Shown here: piece by piece, positions 16,195 to 25,254 of the stretch | How the letters are laid out: the number at the start of each line of letters is the position of its first letter | Numbering within the stretch: position 1 is the stretch's first letter | Assembly (NCBI RefSeq): GCF_007829835.1 | Contig: NZ_VIWP01000005.1 | Coordinates: 434,001 to 498,000 of the forward strand | Reading direction: 5' to 3' | Length of the DNA: 64,000 bases | Origin: Neorhizobium alkalisoli | GTDB lineage: Bacteria > Pseudomonadota > Alphaproteobacteria > Rhizobiales > Rhizobiaceae | Made by a program: the position numbers and the translations under genes | The notes under the pieces: generated by a model | Database searches by the model: none | Told to the model about the DNA's origin: nothing | The model's input: only the letters and a program-made list of their open reading frames with translations

Positions 16195-16902
16195 TCAGGT
16201 CACCTTGAGACCGGCATATTCCTCATAGGAATCCTCGACCGTCAGGATGTGGCGGCGCATGGTTTCCGCCGCAAGCTCGCGATTACCCTGCAGGATGGCG
16301 ACGAGGATGAGATCGTGTTCCTTATAGGATTTCGCCAGTCGTCCGGCGGTCAGGAACTGCGCGCGACGGAAAGGCGAAAGCCGTCGCCTTGTCGCGAGGG
16401 TGATTTCGACCAGATAGGCATTCTGGCTGCCGGCATAGATCGCCGCATGAAACTTCTCGTTGAGTACGTGATAATGGCTCGGATCATTTTCCTTGAGGAT
16501 CTGCGCCAGCCCCTCGTGGATAGTCTCCAGCTTGCGCCGTTCCGAAAGGCTCATATGCGCGGCAGCAAGACTTGCACAGAGCGCTTCCAGCTCCGCCATG
16601 ACCTGGAACATCTGCCGCAAATGCTCGGGCGACGGACGTGTCACGATGGCACTGCGATGCGGCCGGGTTTCGACCAGCCCCATGGCGGCGAGATCGCGAA
16701 TCGCTTCCCGCAAGGGCGTGCGCGAAACGCCGTAACTTGCGGCAATCTCGGTTTCATCGAGCGGCATTCCGGGCGACAGCTTGCCGTCGACGATATCGTC
16801 GGCGAGCTTCGCACGCACCTCTTCCGCACGCGTCAGCTTGCGCCGCGATCCGGCTTCCTTGGCGGGAGAGGTATCATCGACAGCCGTGGGGCTTTTCTTC
16901 AT
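16195..16902 (-). CDS. GntR family (FCD-type) transcriptional regulator
   Basis: A 235-residue regulator (242 if the ATG at 16923 is used). The winged HTH (about residues 25-90) has LDETEIAASYGVSRTPLREA, and a C-terminal all-helical FCD domain follows. FCD regulators usually repress carbon or nitrogen catabolic operons and respond to an organic acid. It lies 37 nt (or 16 nt with the longer start) below the MATE gene in a minus-strand set beginning with a cysteine hydrolase. The 18-bp perfect palindrome at 19123-19140 between that set and the divergent ABC operon is its likely operator. Confidence 0.88.
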   Translation of the reverse strand: MKKSPTAVDDTSPAKEAGSRRKLTRAEEVRAKLADDIVDGKLSPGMPLDETEIAASYGVSRTPLREAIRDLAAMGLVETRPHRSAIVTRPSPEHLRQMFQVMAELEALCASLAAAHMSLSERRKLETIHEGLAQILKENDPSHYHVLNEKFHAAIYAGSQNAYLVEITLATRRRLSPFRRAQFLTAGRLAKSYKEHDLILVAILQGNRELAAETMRRHILTVEDSYEEYAGLKVT

Positions 16903-16939
16903 TATTGCATCCAAAGGGGCCATCTTCCTTCGAGTATTC

Positions 16940-18370
16940 TTACGTCGGACTTGTCATCTTGCGCAACACGCCTCGACCATCGCGTGTAACGGCTGCGCCA
17001 TCTGTCGGTGAAACTGCAATTCCCGCCATATATCTCCAGCGCAGGAGAAGGCAGCAGGCGACGCTCACAATGCCGGCTAGAATGCCGAACCAGACCCCGA
17101 CGACGCCAAGATCGAGCCAGAGGGCAAGGACAATCGCGGTCGGCACGCCGACCAGCCAATAACCGCAGAGACCGACGATCATCGGCACCCGCGTATCCTT
17201 CAGGCCGCGCAAAGCGCCGTTCGCGGCCGATTGAATGCCGTCGAACACCAGAAAGCCCGCAAGGATCAGGATCAGTTTTTGCGACAATGGCTGGATGACG
17301 GAAAGATCGGCCGTATCGGCGCCAAGGAGCAGGTGGATGATCTGTTCCGAAGCCAGGAAGAAGAGGACACCGAAAAACGCCATCAGGCCGGCAGCCGTCA
17401 TCAGCGAGAGATTGCCGGCAAGCCTCGCCGCCACGGGCCGGCCGGCACCGAGATGATAAGCGACACGCACGGTCGTTGCCTGGCCGATGGCGACGATAGG
17501 GTTGAAGGCAATATTGTTAAGCGTATAGGCGATCTGGTTGGCGATGATCGCGATGGTTCCGAGACCGCTGGTGATCAGCGTCAGAATCAGGGTCATGCCA
17601 AGTTCCGCCGCATAGATGAGCGCAATCGGCCAGCCGATCTTCCACACGTCTTTCAGCGCCTGCGGCGCGTTCCGCAGGGCATTGCGGAAGGTCGAGACAG
17701 GCAGATGTCCCGTGGCAAGCGAATAGACGGTCAATCCGGCCGCAATCAGCCACCAGGCCATGGCATAGGCAATACCAGCGCCGATCAGCCCATGTCCGGC
17801 AAAACCGAAGCCCCCGAATGTCAGAATGGAAAGCGCCGGCACATAAAACAGCGCACCGATCGCGACCGACGCCATTGTCAGCCAGGATTTTCCGGAAACG
17901 GAGAAATAGAGACGGATCGGCAAGATCCAGAGGATTGCCGGCACGGCAAAGGCTGCCATGGCGATGAATTCGTCCACATCGCGCAGGATATCCGCGCTGA
18001 CGCCGAAGGGCCGAAGAACGGCCGGAAGGTTGAGAAGAATGGCAACCGAGATGAGCGACAGGACGAGGCTTGCCAGAACGGCACCGCCAAAGGCATAGGC
18101 CGCCCCATCGCCACCCTGCCCCTCCGCCTCGCTCTTGCCCTTCGCGGCCGCCATCAGCGGATGCGCACCCGCGATCACGCCCTGCGAAACGACGACAAGC
18201 ACCTGAATGAAGACCGCGCAGAGGCCGCTTGCCGCAAGCGCGGAGCCGCTGAGGCGCCCGAGCAGGACGCTCGCCGCAAGGCTCATCACCAGCTGGCTCG
18301 CCTGCGCAACTGCAAGCGGAGCCGCGATGCCCGCAAGAGACCGCAGCTCGCTTCGTGTTTCTTGGGTCAT
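16940..18370 (-). CDS. MATE family efflux transporter
   Basis: A 476-residue transporter with about twelve hydrophobic segments arranged as two related halves, as in MATE/NorM proteins. It starts at MTQETRSELRSLAGIAAPLA, since the longer frame would run toward the neighbour and lacks the family start. It would export a cationic or amphipathic compound by sodium or proton antiport. Its place between a cysteine hydrolase and the GntR gene suggests export of a by-product or analogue of the compound handled by this locus. Confidence 0.9.
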   Translation of the reverse strand: MTQETRSELRSLAGIAAPLAVAQASQLVMSLAASVLLGRLSGSALAASGLCAVFIQVLVVVSQGVIAGAHPLMAAAKGKSEAEGQGGDGAAYAFGGAVLASLVLSLISVAILLNLPAVLRPFGVSADILRDVDEFIAMAAFAVPAILWILPIRLYFSVSGKSWLTMASVAIGALFYVPALSILTFGGFGFAGHGLIGAGIAYAMAWWLIAAGLTVYSLATGHLPVSTFRNALRNAPQALKDVWKIGWPIALIYAAELGMTLILTLITSGLGTIAIIANQIAYTLNNIAFNPIVAIGQATTVRVAYHLGAGRPVAARLAGNLSLMTAAGLMAFFGVLFFLASEQIIHLLLGADTADLSVIQPLSQKLILILAGFLVFDGIQSAANGALRGLKDTRVPMIVGLCGYWLVGVPTAIVLALWLDLGVVGVWFGILAGIVSVACCLLLRWRYMAGIAVSPTDGAAVTRDGRGVLRKMTSPT

Positions 18371-18380
18371 GCCTCGGTGA

Positions 18381-19019
18381 TCAGGCAGCAGCAGCGGCAG
18401 CCTGCGCAGCGAAGGCATCGATCACCTCCTGCGCATTGCGGCGGGCACCGGCCTGCAGATATTCCATCGCCACCAGCGAAGCGTCATGCGCAGCCTGGCC
18501 GGAGCCGGAAACGCAATCCTCGATGACGCGGCAGTAATAATCGCCCTGATGCGCATCGGCGAAGCTGTAATGGATGCAGACATCGGTGAAGCCGCCGACG
18601 AAGAACAGCGTCTCGGCCTTCACGGCCTTGAGCAGGATTTCCATCTCGGTACCGTAGAAAACCGAATAACGGCGCTTGGTGATGCGCAGGTCATCCGGCG
18701 TCATTTCCATTTCCTCGATCGGGAAAGGTGTGCCCGGCGAGCTCTCGAGGCAATGGATGCTTTCCGAACCATCCAGCTCGCGGCCGAAATCGATCAGGCT
18801 GTCGCGATGCGCTTCCTGCACGAAGATGACCGGGATGCCGGCCTTGCGGGCGGCATCGACAACCGACTTCGCACGCCAGTTGCGCTCGATGTGATCGCCC
18901 ATGAATTCCAGACGCGACGTCGTCGGCCGCGGCATGAAGCCCGACTTCTGAATATCGACGACGATCAGGGCGGGGCGCCCGACGATCATGGGCTTCGGGA
19001 CGATCGGATTTCCAGACAT
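18381..19019 (-). CDS. Isochorismatase-family cysteine hydrolase (paralogue 1)
   Basis: A 212-residue cysteine hydrolase. The catalytic triad is visible as Asp in VVDIQ (about 22), Lys in TKRRYS and Cys in TDVCIHYS. Relatives include N-carbamoylsarcosine amidase, ureidoacrylate hydrolase and nicotinamidase, so an amide or ureide C-N bond is the likely target. It is clearly similar along its length to the protein encoded at 23190-23810 on the other side of the control region. The start MSGNPIVPKP lines up with that paralogue (MPKKQNPMIV). Confidence 0.87.
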   Translation of the reverse strand: MSGNPIVPKPMIVGRPALIVVDIQKSGFMPRPTTSRLEFMGDHIERNWRAKSVVDAARKAGIPVIFVQEAHRDSLIDFGRELDGSESIHCLESSPGTPFPIEEMEMTPDDLRITKRRYSVFYGTEMEILLKAVKAETLFFVGGFTDVCIHYSFADAHQGDYYCRVIEDCVSGSGQAAHDASLVAMEYLQAGARRNAQEVIDAFAAQAAAAAA

Positions 19020-19122
19020 CAGCTTCACTCGCTTGCGTTTGATAGAGACTGGCACCCTTTCCTGGCCCGAAAATTCAGTCAGGAGGGGCGCTTTCCGGCG
19101 CGATTATACACGCCGAAATTCA

Positions 19123-19140
19123 GTATGCAATATTGCATAC
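19123..19140. promoter_or_regulatory. 18-bp perfect palindrome, candidate GntR operator
   Basis: GTATGCAATATTGCATAC is fully self-complementary. The ATGCAATATTGCAT core resembles sites of FCD-type GntR repressors. It is centred between the two divergent transcripts, with the GntR gene in one of them. Confidence 0.65.
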
Positions 19141-19257
19141 AATGAGCTTATTATTTGTGCATATGCCTATTTTCCCTCAAAATTAATGGGATTTTTAGAG
19201 CGCACGAAAGCTAGCAAAATGAGATTATAAATATGATTTTATTGCATTTTTTCTGAC

Positions 19258-19273
19258 TGGCACGCCCGTTGCA
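19258..19273 (+). promoter_or_regulatory. Sigma-54 promoter of the ABC importer operon
   Basis: TGGCACGCCCGTTGCA matches the RpoN consensus (TGGCACG-N4-TTGCA) exactly, with -24 GG at 19259-19260, -12 GC at 19271-19272 and the canonical 10-bp spacing. Transcription should begin near 19284, ahead of a good ribosome site and the ATG at 19319. The enhancer-binding activator (for example NtrC) is not in the window. Confidence 0.8.
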
Positions 19274-19318
19274 TAGACCTAGACCATCCAATCAAGGGGA
19301 CAGTTAGGAGAACACAGC

Positions 19319-20437
19319 ATGGCATCCAGAAAGCCTTCTTCACCTTCCAGCCAGGACATGAACACAGCGATTTCGCGCCGAACGGTCCTGAAGGCCGCCG
19401 GCGGCCTTGCCGCGGCAGCGACATTTGTTTCCGCACCCTTCGTGCGCCCCTCCTACGCAGCCACCACCCTCCGCGTTTCGAACTTCGGCGGCTTCTTCGA
19501 GCAGGCTTTTGCAAAGGACGTCTACCCGGCCTTCACCAAGAAGACCGGCATTGCCGTCCAGTCGATCCCGCAGTCGGGTAGCGCCCAGTTCCTCGTCCAG
19601 CTCGGCCAGGCGATCCAGGCAGGATCCGCCCCGATGGACGTCTGCTGCGCCGGTCAGGCCGACGTCATCCGTGGCCGCCAGCGTGGCCTCTGGGCAACCA
19701 TCGACAAATCCAAGCTGAAGAATGTCGGCAACCTGATGAACGGTTTCGTTTATGAAGACGGCGGCAAGGTCGATGGCGTCGGCGCCATGGCCTGGTACAT
19801 TACCCTGATTGCCAACCCATCCGAATTCGAAAAGCTGCCGGACAGCTGGACCGAACTGTGGAAGCCGCGTGCTTCGGCCTGGGGCTTGCAGGGCGGCGGC
19901 ACCAGCGTGTTGCTCGACATCGTCGCCTCCGTCTATTTCGGCGGCCCGTCCGTGCTCGATACCGAAGCCGGTATCGACAAGGTCATCGCCAAGATCGGCG
20001 AGCTGAAGCCTAACACGAAGCTGTGGTGGACCGATGAAGGCTCGATGCAGAGCGCCTACCAGAATGACGAAGTCGTCGGCGGCATGTATTTCCACGACGT
20101 CTCGATGATCATGAAGAAGGAAGGCACCGACGTCGCTTCGATCTTCCCGAAGGAAGGTGCGGTTCTCGGCTACAACGCCTGGTGCGTGCCGAAGGTCGGC
20201 GAAGTCAGCGAAGCCGCGATCGCCTTCCTCGACTGGAGCGCCACGCCGGAATGCCATGAGCTGATCGCCCGCAATGTCGGCGCAGCACCGCTGATCGACA
20301 AGTCGAAGCTCAACCTGACCGAAGACGAGTTCAACGCCGTCTCCGGCACCGGCAAGCCGATCGTCGTCGCCTCCGCCGCCAAGGTGAAACACGCCGACTA
20401 CATTTCTGCGCAGATGCTGAAGATGCTCGGTCAGTAA
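19319..20437 (+). CDS. ABC importer periplasmic binding protein, polyamine type
   Basis: A 372-residue PotD/extracellular binding protein (family 1/6 type). The N terminus has a twin-arginine signal (ISRRTVLKAAGGLA, cleavage after RPSYA), so it may be exported folded. The mature part has the usual two-lobed pattern (TLRVSNFGGFFEQAF, VDGVGAMAWYI). It is first in an operon with one ATPase and two permeases. Substrate class is inferred from similarity to spermidine/putrescine systems; the downstream amide hydrolases suggest an acylated or ureido amine. AGGAG lies about 8 nt before the ATG. Confidence 0.87.
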   Translation: MASRKPSSPSSQDMNTAISRRTVLKAAGGLAAAATFVSAPFVRPSYAATTLRVSNFGGFFEQAFAKDVYPAFTKKTGIAVQSIPQSGSAQFLVQLGQAIQAGSAPMDVCCAGQADVIRGRQRGLWATIDKSKLKNVGNLMNGFVYEDGGKVDGVGAMAWYITLIANPSEFEKLPDSWTELWKPRASAWGLQGGGTSVLLDIVASVYFGGPSVLDTEAGIDKVIAKIGELKPNTKLWWTDEGSMQSAYQNDEVVGGMYFHDVSMIMKKEGTDVASIFPKEGAVLGYNAWCVPKVGEVSEAAIAFLDWSATPECHELIARNVGAAPLIDKSKLNLTEDEFNAVSGTGKPIVVASAAKVKHADYISAQMLKMLGQ

Positions 20438-20451
20438 GTCGGGACGAAAAC

Positions 20452-21504
20452 ATGCAAGGCCTGGAAATTTCAAACCTCACGAAGTCCTTCGGCGCAAACA
20501 CGGTCGTCTCCGACGTCTCGCTTGCGATCGAACAGGGCAAGTTCGTCTGCTTCCTCGGCCCGTCCGGCTGCGGCAAGACGACCCTGATGCGCATTATCGC
20601 CGGTCTGGAGCAACCGACCAGTGGCAAGGTGCGCCTCGACGGTCGCGACATAACCCGCGTCCCGACCAACGAGCGCAACTTCGGAATGGTGTTCCAGGCC
20701 CTTGCTCTGTTTCCACATCTCGATGTGGCCGGCAATATCGGCTACAGCCTTCGCTATCGCACGATGGCGAAGCACCATAAGCAGGAACGGATCGACGAGC
20801 TCTTGAAGCTTGTCGATCTGCCCGGCATGCAGTCGCGCCGGGTCGACCAGCTTTCCGGCGGCCAGCGGCAGCGCGTCGCGATCGCCCGCGCTTTGGCGCA
20901 GGAGCCGCTTCTCTTCCTGATGGACGAACCGCTCTCCGCACTCGACGCCAAACTGCGCGACCATATGCAGGTCGAACTGCGCCAGTTGCAGCAGAAGCTG
21001 AAGATCACCACCATTTTCGTCACCCACGACCAGCGCGAGGCGATGACCATTGCCGACCAGATCGTCATCATGGCGCATGGCAAGGTGCAGCAGGTCGGCA
21101 GCCCGGTCGAGATCTACCGCAAGCCGGTCAACCGCTTCGTCGCCGACTTTATCGGCCAGAGCAATCTCGCCGAAGGCACTTTGGTCGACCGCGAGCATGT
21201 GCGGATCGGCGAAAACACCGTCGTCACCAGCCCTGCCCCCTCCCGCTTCAATCCCGGCGACACGGTCACGATCTGCGCCCGCCCGGAAAGCACGCTTCTC
21301 TCGCGCCCTGAAGCAGGCGGCACAGCACCCACCGCGACCGTCACTTTCGTGCGCGACCTCGGTTCCAGCGTCGAAGTCTTTCTCGACAGGAACGGCCGGC
21401 AGGTCGTCGCCTCGCTTGCCCCTTCCGCCTGGGCCGAACTCGAAGGCGCAAAAGAATTCGCCATCTCCTTCGCACCGGGTTCGGTGACCGTGTTGGAGGA
21501 CTGA
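20452..21504 (+). CDS. ABC importer ATP-binding protein, PotA type
   Basis: A 350-residue ATPase with Walker A GPSGCGKTT, signature LSGGQRQRVAIARAL, Walker B LFLMDEPLSALD and switch His in FVTHDQREA. The last 100 residues form the TOBE domain of polyamine/iron-type ATPases. It lies 14 nt below the binding protein gene and 2 nt above the first permease gene. Confidence 0.92.
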   Translation: MQGLEISNLTKSFGANTVVSDVSLAIEQGKFVCFLGPSGCGKTTLMRIIAGLEQPTSGKVRLDGRDITRVPTNERNFGMVFQALALFPHLDVAGNIGYSLRYRTMAKHHKQERIDELLKLVDLPGMQSRRVDQLSGGQRQRVAIARALAQEPLLFLMDEPLSALDAKLRDHMQVELRQLQQKLKITTIFVTHDQREAMTIADQIVIMAHGKVQQVGSPVEIYRKPVNRFVADFIGQSNLAEGTLVDREHVRIGENTVVTSPAPSRFNPGDTVTICARPESTLLSRPEAGGTAPTATVTFVRDLGSSVEVFLDRNGRQVVASLAPSAWAELEGAKEFAISFAPGSVTVLED

Positions 21505-21506
21505 CC

Positions 21507-22379
21507 ATGTCGCTCGCCTCAGAACAAGACGGCATCAACCGGCAGCGGCTTTCCATCGCCTCCGGACTCGCCTGGCCCTTTTTCATGATCGTCGCCTTTT
21601 TCGGCGTGCCTTTCGTGCTTCTTCTGCGCGTCAGCGTCGCCCGCCTCGATCCGGCCTATTACCAGGGCAGCGGCTGGTCGCTCGACGCATTGGCAAGCCT
21701 CTTTCAGCCTATGGTGCTGAACGGCCTCACCTTCTCGCTCTGGCTGGCGCTGACGGTCGCGACGCTCAGCATGATCGTCGCTTTTCCGGCGACCTATTTC
21801 ATCACCCGGATGAGCCGTAAGGCGCAGGTTCTCTGGCTGATCGGCCTTCTGACGACGCTGGCGCTGTCGGAAGTGCTGATCACCTTCTCCTGGCAGATCA
21901 TCCTCTCGAAACGGGTCGGCATTTCGAATGTCGCCGTCTTCCTCGGCCTTCTCGACAAGCCGGTCTCGCTGACCCCGAGCTTTTCCGGCGTCGTCAGCTG
22001 CCTGATCTATGTCGTCATCCCCTTCAACGTGATGACGATCTATCCCGGCCTGTCGCGCATGGATTCTTCCTACATGGAAGCCGCCTCCACCATGGGCGCC
22101 ACCCCGATGCGGGCCTTTTTCAACGTGCTCCTGCCGCTGATGCGCAAGCCGATCGCAACCGCTTACCTCACGACCGTGGTGATGACGATCGGGGCCTATG
22201 TCGCGCCGCTCGTGCTCGGCGGCCCCGCCAACTGGACGATCGGCGTCATCATCAGCGAGGTCGCCAATTCCGCCCAGAACCTGCCGCAGGCCGCCGCCAT
22301 CGCCGTTCTGCTGATGGTCGTCACCGGCGCGATGATCCTGATCATCAACAAGGTCGGCGGCAAGGGATATACGTCATGA
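21507..22379 (+). CDS. ABC importer permease, PotB type
   Basis: A 290-residue inner-membrane permease with six predicted TM segments and the EAA loop (YMEAASTMGATPMRAFFNVLLP). It overlaps the next permease gene by 4 nt. Confidence 0.9.
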   Translation: MSLASEQDGINRQRLSIASGLAWPFFMIVAFFGVPFVLLLRVSVARLDPAYYQGSGWSLDALASLFQPMVLNGLTFSLWLALTVATLSMIVAFPATYFITRMSRKAQVLWLIGLLTTLALSEVLITFSWQIILSKRVGISNVAVFLGLLDKPVSLTPSFSGVVSCLIYVVIPFNVMTIYPGLSRMDSSYMEAASTMGATPMRAFFNVLLPLMRKPIATAYLTTVVMTIGAYVAPLVLGGPANWTIGVIISEVANSAQNLPQAAAIAVLLMVVTGAMILIINKVGGKGYTS

Positions 22380-23176
22380 GCCGGTTCATCCAGAAAACCC
22401 TGCGCCAGATCTTCCTCGTCTGCCTTGCCTTTTTCCTGGCGGCACCCCTGATCATCGTCGCCGGCGTCAGCTTCAACAGCACGGCGCAGATGACCTTCCC
22501 GCCCCAGAATATCAGCCTGCGCTGGTATTTTACCTTCATGAACGATCCGGCCTGGACCTCGGCCTTCCTGCGCTCGGTCGGCATCGCCATCGCCTCGTCG
22601 TTGCTGACGATCAGCGTCGCCTTCCCGATCGCCTATATCCAGTGGAAGACCAATTCGCGCTTTGCCAAAATCCTGGCGGGCATGGCGGGCGTCCCCTTCA
22701 TCCTGCCGCCGGTCGTCATCGCCGTCCTGTTCCTGCTGTTCTGGGGCACGGTCAAGCATGTCGGCCAGATCGAGAATATCGTCATAAGCCATGCCGTCAC
22801 CTTCATCGCCGTGCCGCTGGTGATGATCTCGCTCGGCTTTTCCGGCATCGACAAATCACTGGTCGAAGCAGCCCGCACGATGGGCGCCCGCGACAACGAC
22901 ATTCTTCGAACCGTCGCGATCCCGATGGTCCTGCCCTTCGTCGTGTCGAGCTTCATCTTCGTCGCGATCTTCAGCCTCAACGAATATGTCATCGCCTTCA
23001 TGGTGGCCGGCTTCACCGCCGAAACCATGCCGGTCAAAATCTTTTCCAGCATGCGAACCGGCTTTTCGCCCACCATGTGCGTCGGCGCCGTGTTCTTCAT
23101 GCTGATCGGCCTTTTCGGCTTCATCACCGTTGCCCGCCTGGGCAATCTTCCGAAACTTCTCGGTGCGCGTTTTTAA
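22376..23176 (+). CDS. ABC importer permease, PotC type
   Basis: A 266-residue permease with six TM segments and the EAA motif (LVEAARTMGARDNDILRTVAIP). It pairs with the preceding permease. The operon continues after 13 nt with a cysteine hydrolase gene. Confidence 0.9.
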   Translation: MSRFIQKTLRQIFLVCLAFFLAAPLIIVAGVSFNSTAQMTFPPQNISLRWYFTFMNDPAWTSAFLRSVGIAIASSLLTISVAFPIAYIQWKTNSRFAKILAGMAGVPFILPPVVIAVLFLLFWGTVKHVGQIENIVISHAVTFIAVPLVMISLGFSGIDKSLVEAARTMGARDNDILRTVAIPMVLPFVVSSFIFVAIFSLNEYVIAFMVAGFTAETMPVKIFSSMRTGFSPTMCVGAVFFMLIGLFGFITVARLGNLPKLLGARF

Positions 23177-23189
23177 ACAGGAGCATTCC

Positions 23190-23810
23190 ATGCCAAAGAA
23201 GCAGAACCCCATGATCGTCGGCCAGCCGGTCCTGATCGTCGTCGACATCCAGAAGGTCGGTTTTGACGATGACGGCACGATCCCGCTGATGCCGGGCATG
23301 GTCGAGCGCATGCGCAAGGCCCGGACCGTGATCGATGCTGCCCGCGAAGGCGGCGTGCCGATCATCTTCCTGCAGGAAAGCCACCGCAAGAGCGGTGTCG
23401 ATTACGGCCGCGAGATGGATGGTGACGAGGACATGCACCTGCGCGAAGACTGGCCGGGCACGGCGATCGCCGCCGAGGAAGTCGGCCTGCGCGACGACGA
23501 TTATACGATCGTCAAGCGCCGCTATTCCGGCTTCATCGGCACCGACCTCTCCATTCTCCTGCGCGGCCTGAAGGCCGAGACCCTGATCCTCGTCGGCGGC
23601 CTCACCAATATCTGCGTGCATTACACTTTTGCCGACGGCCACCAGTCGGATTACCATTGCCGCGTCGTCGAGGACTGCGTCGCCGGCTCCTCGATCGAGG
23701 CGCATGACGCAGCCTTGAACAACATGGAATATCTGCAGCACGGCGCCCGCCGCACGGCCGCCGAAATAAACGAGGCGTTCCTCGCCTTCAAACAGGGCAA
23801 GGCCGCCTGA
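23190..23810 (+). CDS. Isochorismatase-family cysteine hydrolase (paralogue 2)
   Basis: A 206-residue cysteine hydrolase with the triad Asp (VVDIQ), Lys (VKRRYS) and Cys (TNICVHYT). It shares long matching stretches with the protein at 18381-19019, including MIVG, LIVVDIQK, TKRRYS-like and MEYLQ-GARR segments. ACAGGAG sits 7 nt before the chosen ATG. In the operon it follows the permeases and precedes an AbgB-like amidohydrolase (1 nt spacing), so it probably acts on the imported compound or its first product. Confidence 0.88.
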   Translation: MPKKQNPMIVGQPVLIVVDIQKVGFDDDGTIPLMPGMVERMRKARTVIDAAREGGVPIIFLQESHRKSGVDYGREMDGDEDMHLREDWPGTAIAAEEVGLRDDDYTIVKRRYSGFIGTDLSILLRGLKAETLILVGGLTNICVHYTFADGHQSDYHCRVVEDCVAGSSIEAHDAALNNMEYLQHGARRTAAEINEAFLAFKQGKAA

Positions 23811-23811
23811 T

Positions 23812-25218
23812 ATGGCAGAACATGTGACACAGGATCGCCTGAAGGCGGAAACCCGCCGCATCTGGTCCACGCTTGCCGCCGAAATCGAAGGCCTGTTTGC
23901 CGAAATGTGGAAAGTGCCGGAACTGCCGGCACTGGAATACAAATCGCAAAAGATCCTCTGCGATTTCATCGAGCGCCACGGTTTTACCGTCGAGCGCGGT
24001 GTCGGCGGCGTGCCGACCTCCTTCCTCGCCCGCATCACCAATGGTGATGGTGCCGGCCCAAAGGTGGGCATCCTGATCGAGTATGATGCCCTGCCGAGCC
24101 TTTATAACGACGCGGTTCCCTATCGCCAGGGCAACCGCCGCAAGCCCGGCCATGGCTGCGGCCACAACCATATCGGCCCGGCCAATACCGGCGCCGGCAT
24201 TGCGGCCGCCAAGGCGATGATCGAGCTTGGCCTTGCCGGCGAGATCGCCATCGTCGGTTGCCCGGCCGAAGAGATCGGCTGGGGCAAGCTGGCGCTGCAG
24301 GCCAACGGTGTCTTCGACGGCCTCGACCTCGTGCTGACCTCGCATGGCGACTACCAGAACGGCTCGCTGGCAAGGCCCTGCCATGCGATGGCAAGCGGCG
24401 AGTTCAAGTTCATCGGCGAAAGCGCCCATGGCGGCAAGACCGCCACCCGCAACGCCCTCCTCGCCGCCGAAGCCGCCTACGCGGAATTCGACCGCCTGCG
24501 TCAGGACGTACCCGGCCTGCAGCTCAAACACGTCTACCGTTTCGCCGGCATCACCCCCGGCGTGACGCCCGAAGAAGTGCGCCTCTGGTCCTCCGTCCGG
24601 CACCATGATTTCGACATGGTGGAGGTCGGCTACAAACTGATGCTGGACACCTATAGCCGCATCGCCGCCGAACAGGGCGTCGAACTGGTGGCCGAACAGA
24701 TCGCCAATTGCCGCGGTTATCTCGGCAATGACACGGTCGGCCGCGTGCTCGACACCTGCCTGCGCGAAATCGGTCCGCCCCGCTGGACCGACGAAGACAT
24801 CGCCTGGATGGAAGAACTTTCCGCCGCTTGCGACCCCGGCAAACCGTTCAAGCTGCATCGCGAACTCGAATATTTCGACACCGGCATCGATTATTACGGC
24901 CAGGACGATGGCGATATCAGCTGGCATATTCCGCTCGGCCGGGTGAACTGGGCCTATCCGGACAATGTGCCGATCCACCACTGGGCATGGACGGCGCTGT
25001 CGGGTCATTCCTCCAGCAGCCCCGGCCCGCTGATGGCATCGGAAGCGCTGGCCATGGGTGCGATCGCGCTCCTCTCCTCACCGGAAACGGTCGCTGCCGC
25101 CAAGGCGGAACTGACGACCCGCACCGGCGGCAAAAAAATCCCCGACCCGGCACCGACGATTTCGGACGTGCTGGCGACGGACCCGCAATCCTTCTGGGAT
25201 GCGACCTGGGCGCGCTGA
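23812..25218 (+). CDS. M20 family amidohydrolase, AbgB-like
   Basis: A 468-residue M20D-type amidohydrolase. The metal motif GHGCGHN (about residues 118-124) is characteristic of aminobenzoyl-glutamate utilisation protein B and indole-acetyl-amino acid hydrolases, and a central dimerisation domain (from about residue 190) follows. It would cleave an N-acyl amino acid or amide bond in the cytoplasm. The gene starts 1 nt after the cysteine hydrolase stop. Confidence 0.87.
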   Translation: MAEHVTQDRLKAETRRIWSTLAAEIEGLFAEMWKVPELPALEYKSQKILCDFIERHGFTVERGVGGVPTSFLARITNGDGAGPKVGILIEYDALPSLYNDAVPYRQGNRRKPGHGCGHNHIGPANTGAGIAAAKAMIELGLAGEIAIVGCPAEEIGWGKLALQANGVFDGLDLVLTSHGDYQNGSLARPCHAMASGEFKFIGESAHGGKTATRNALLAAEAAYAEFDRLRQDVPGLQLKHVYRFAGITPGVTPEEVRLWSSVRHHDFDMVEVGYKLMLDTYSRIAAEQGVELVAEQIANCRGYLGNDTVGRVLDTCLREIGPPRWTDEDIAWMEELSAACDPGKPFKLHRELEYFDTGIDYYGQDDGDISWHIPLGRVNWAYPDNVPIHHWAWTALSGHSSSSPGPLMASEALAMGAIALLSSPETVAAAKAELTTRTGGKKIPDPAPTISDVLATDPQSFWDATWAR

Positions 25219-25254
25219 GCGCCCGGTCACCAAAATATAAAGGGAGGAACAACG

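Larger units (their letters stand above)
19020..19318. other. Divergent control region of the GntR locus
   Basis: A 299-bp spacer between the cysteine hydrolase (minus) and the ABC binding protein (plus). It has the GntR-type palindrome at 19123-19140, a markedly AT-rich stretch at about 19141-19250 (possible IHF-type bend) and a sigma-54 promoter at 19258-19273. No ORF was seen. Confidence 0.6.

Noticed and set aside
17231..18526. Plus-strand open frame of 431 codons
   Set aside because: Antisense to the MATE gene; extremely polar and low in hydrophobic residues, with no matching family.
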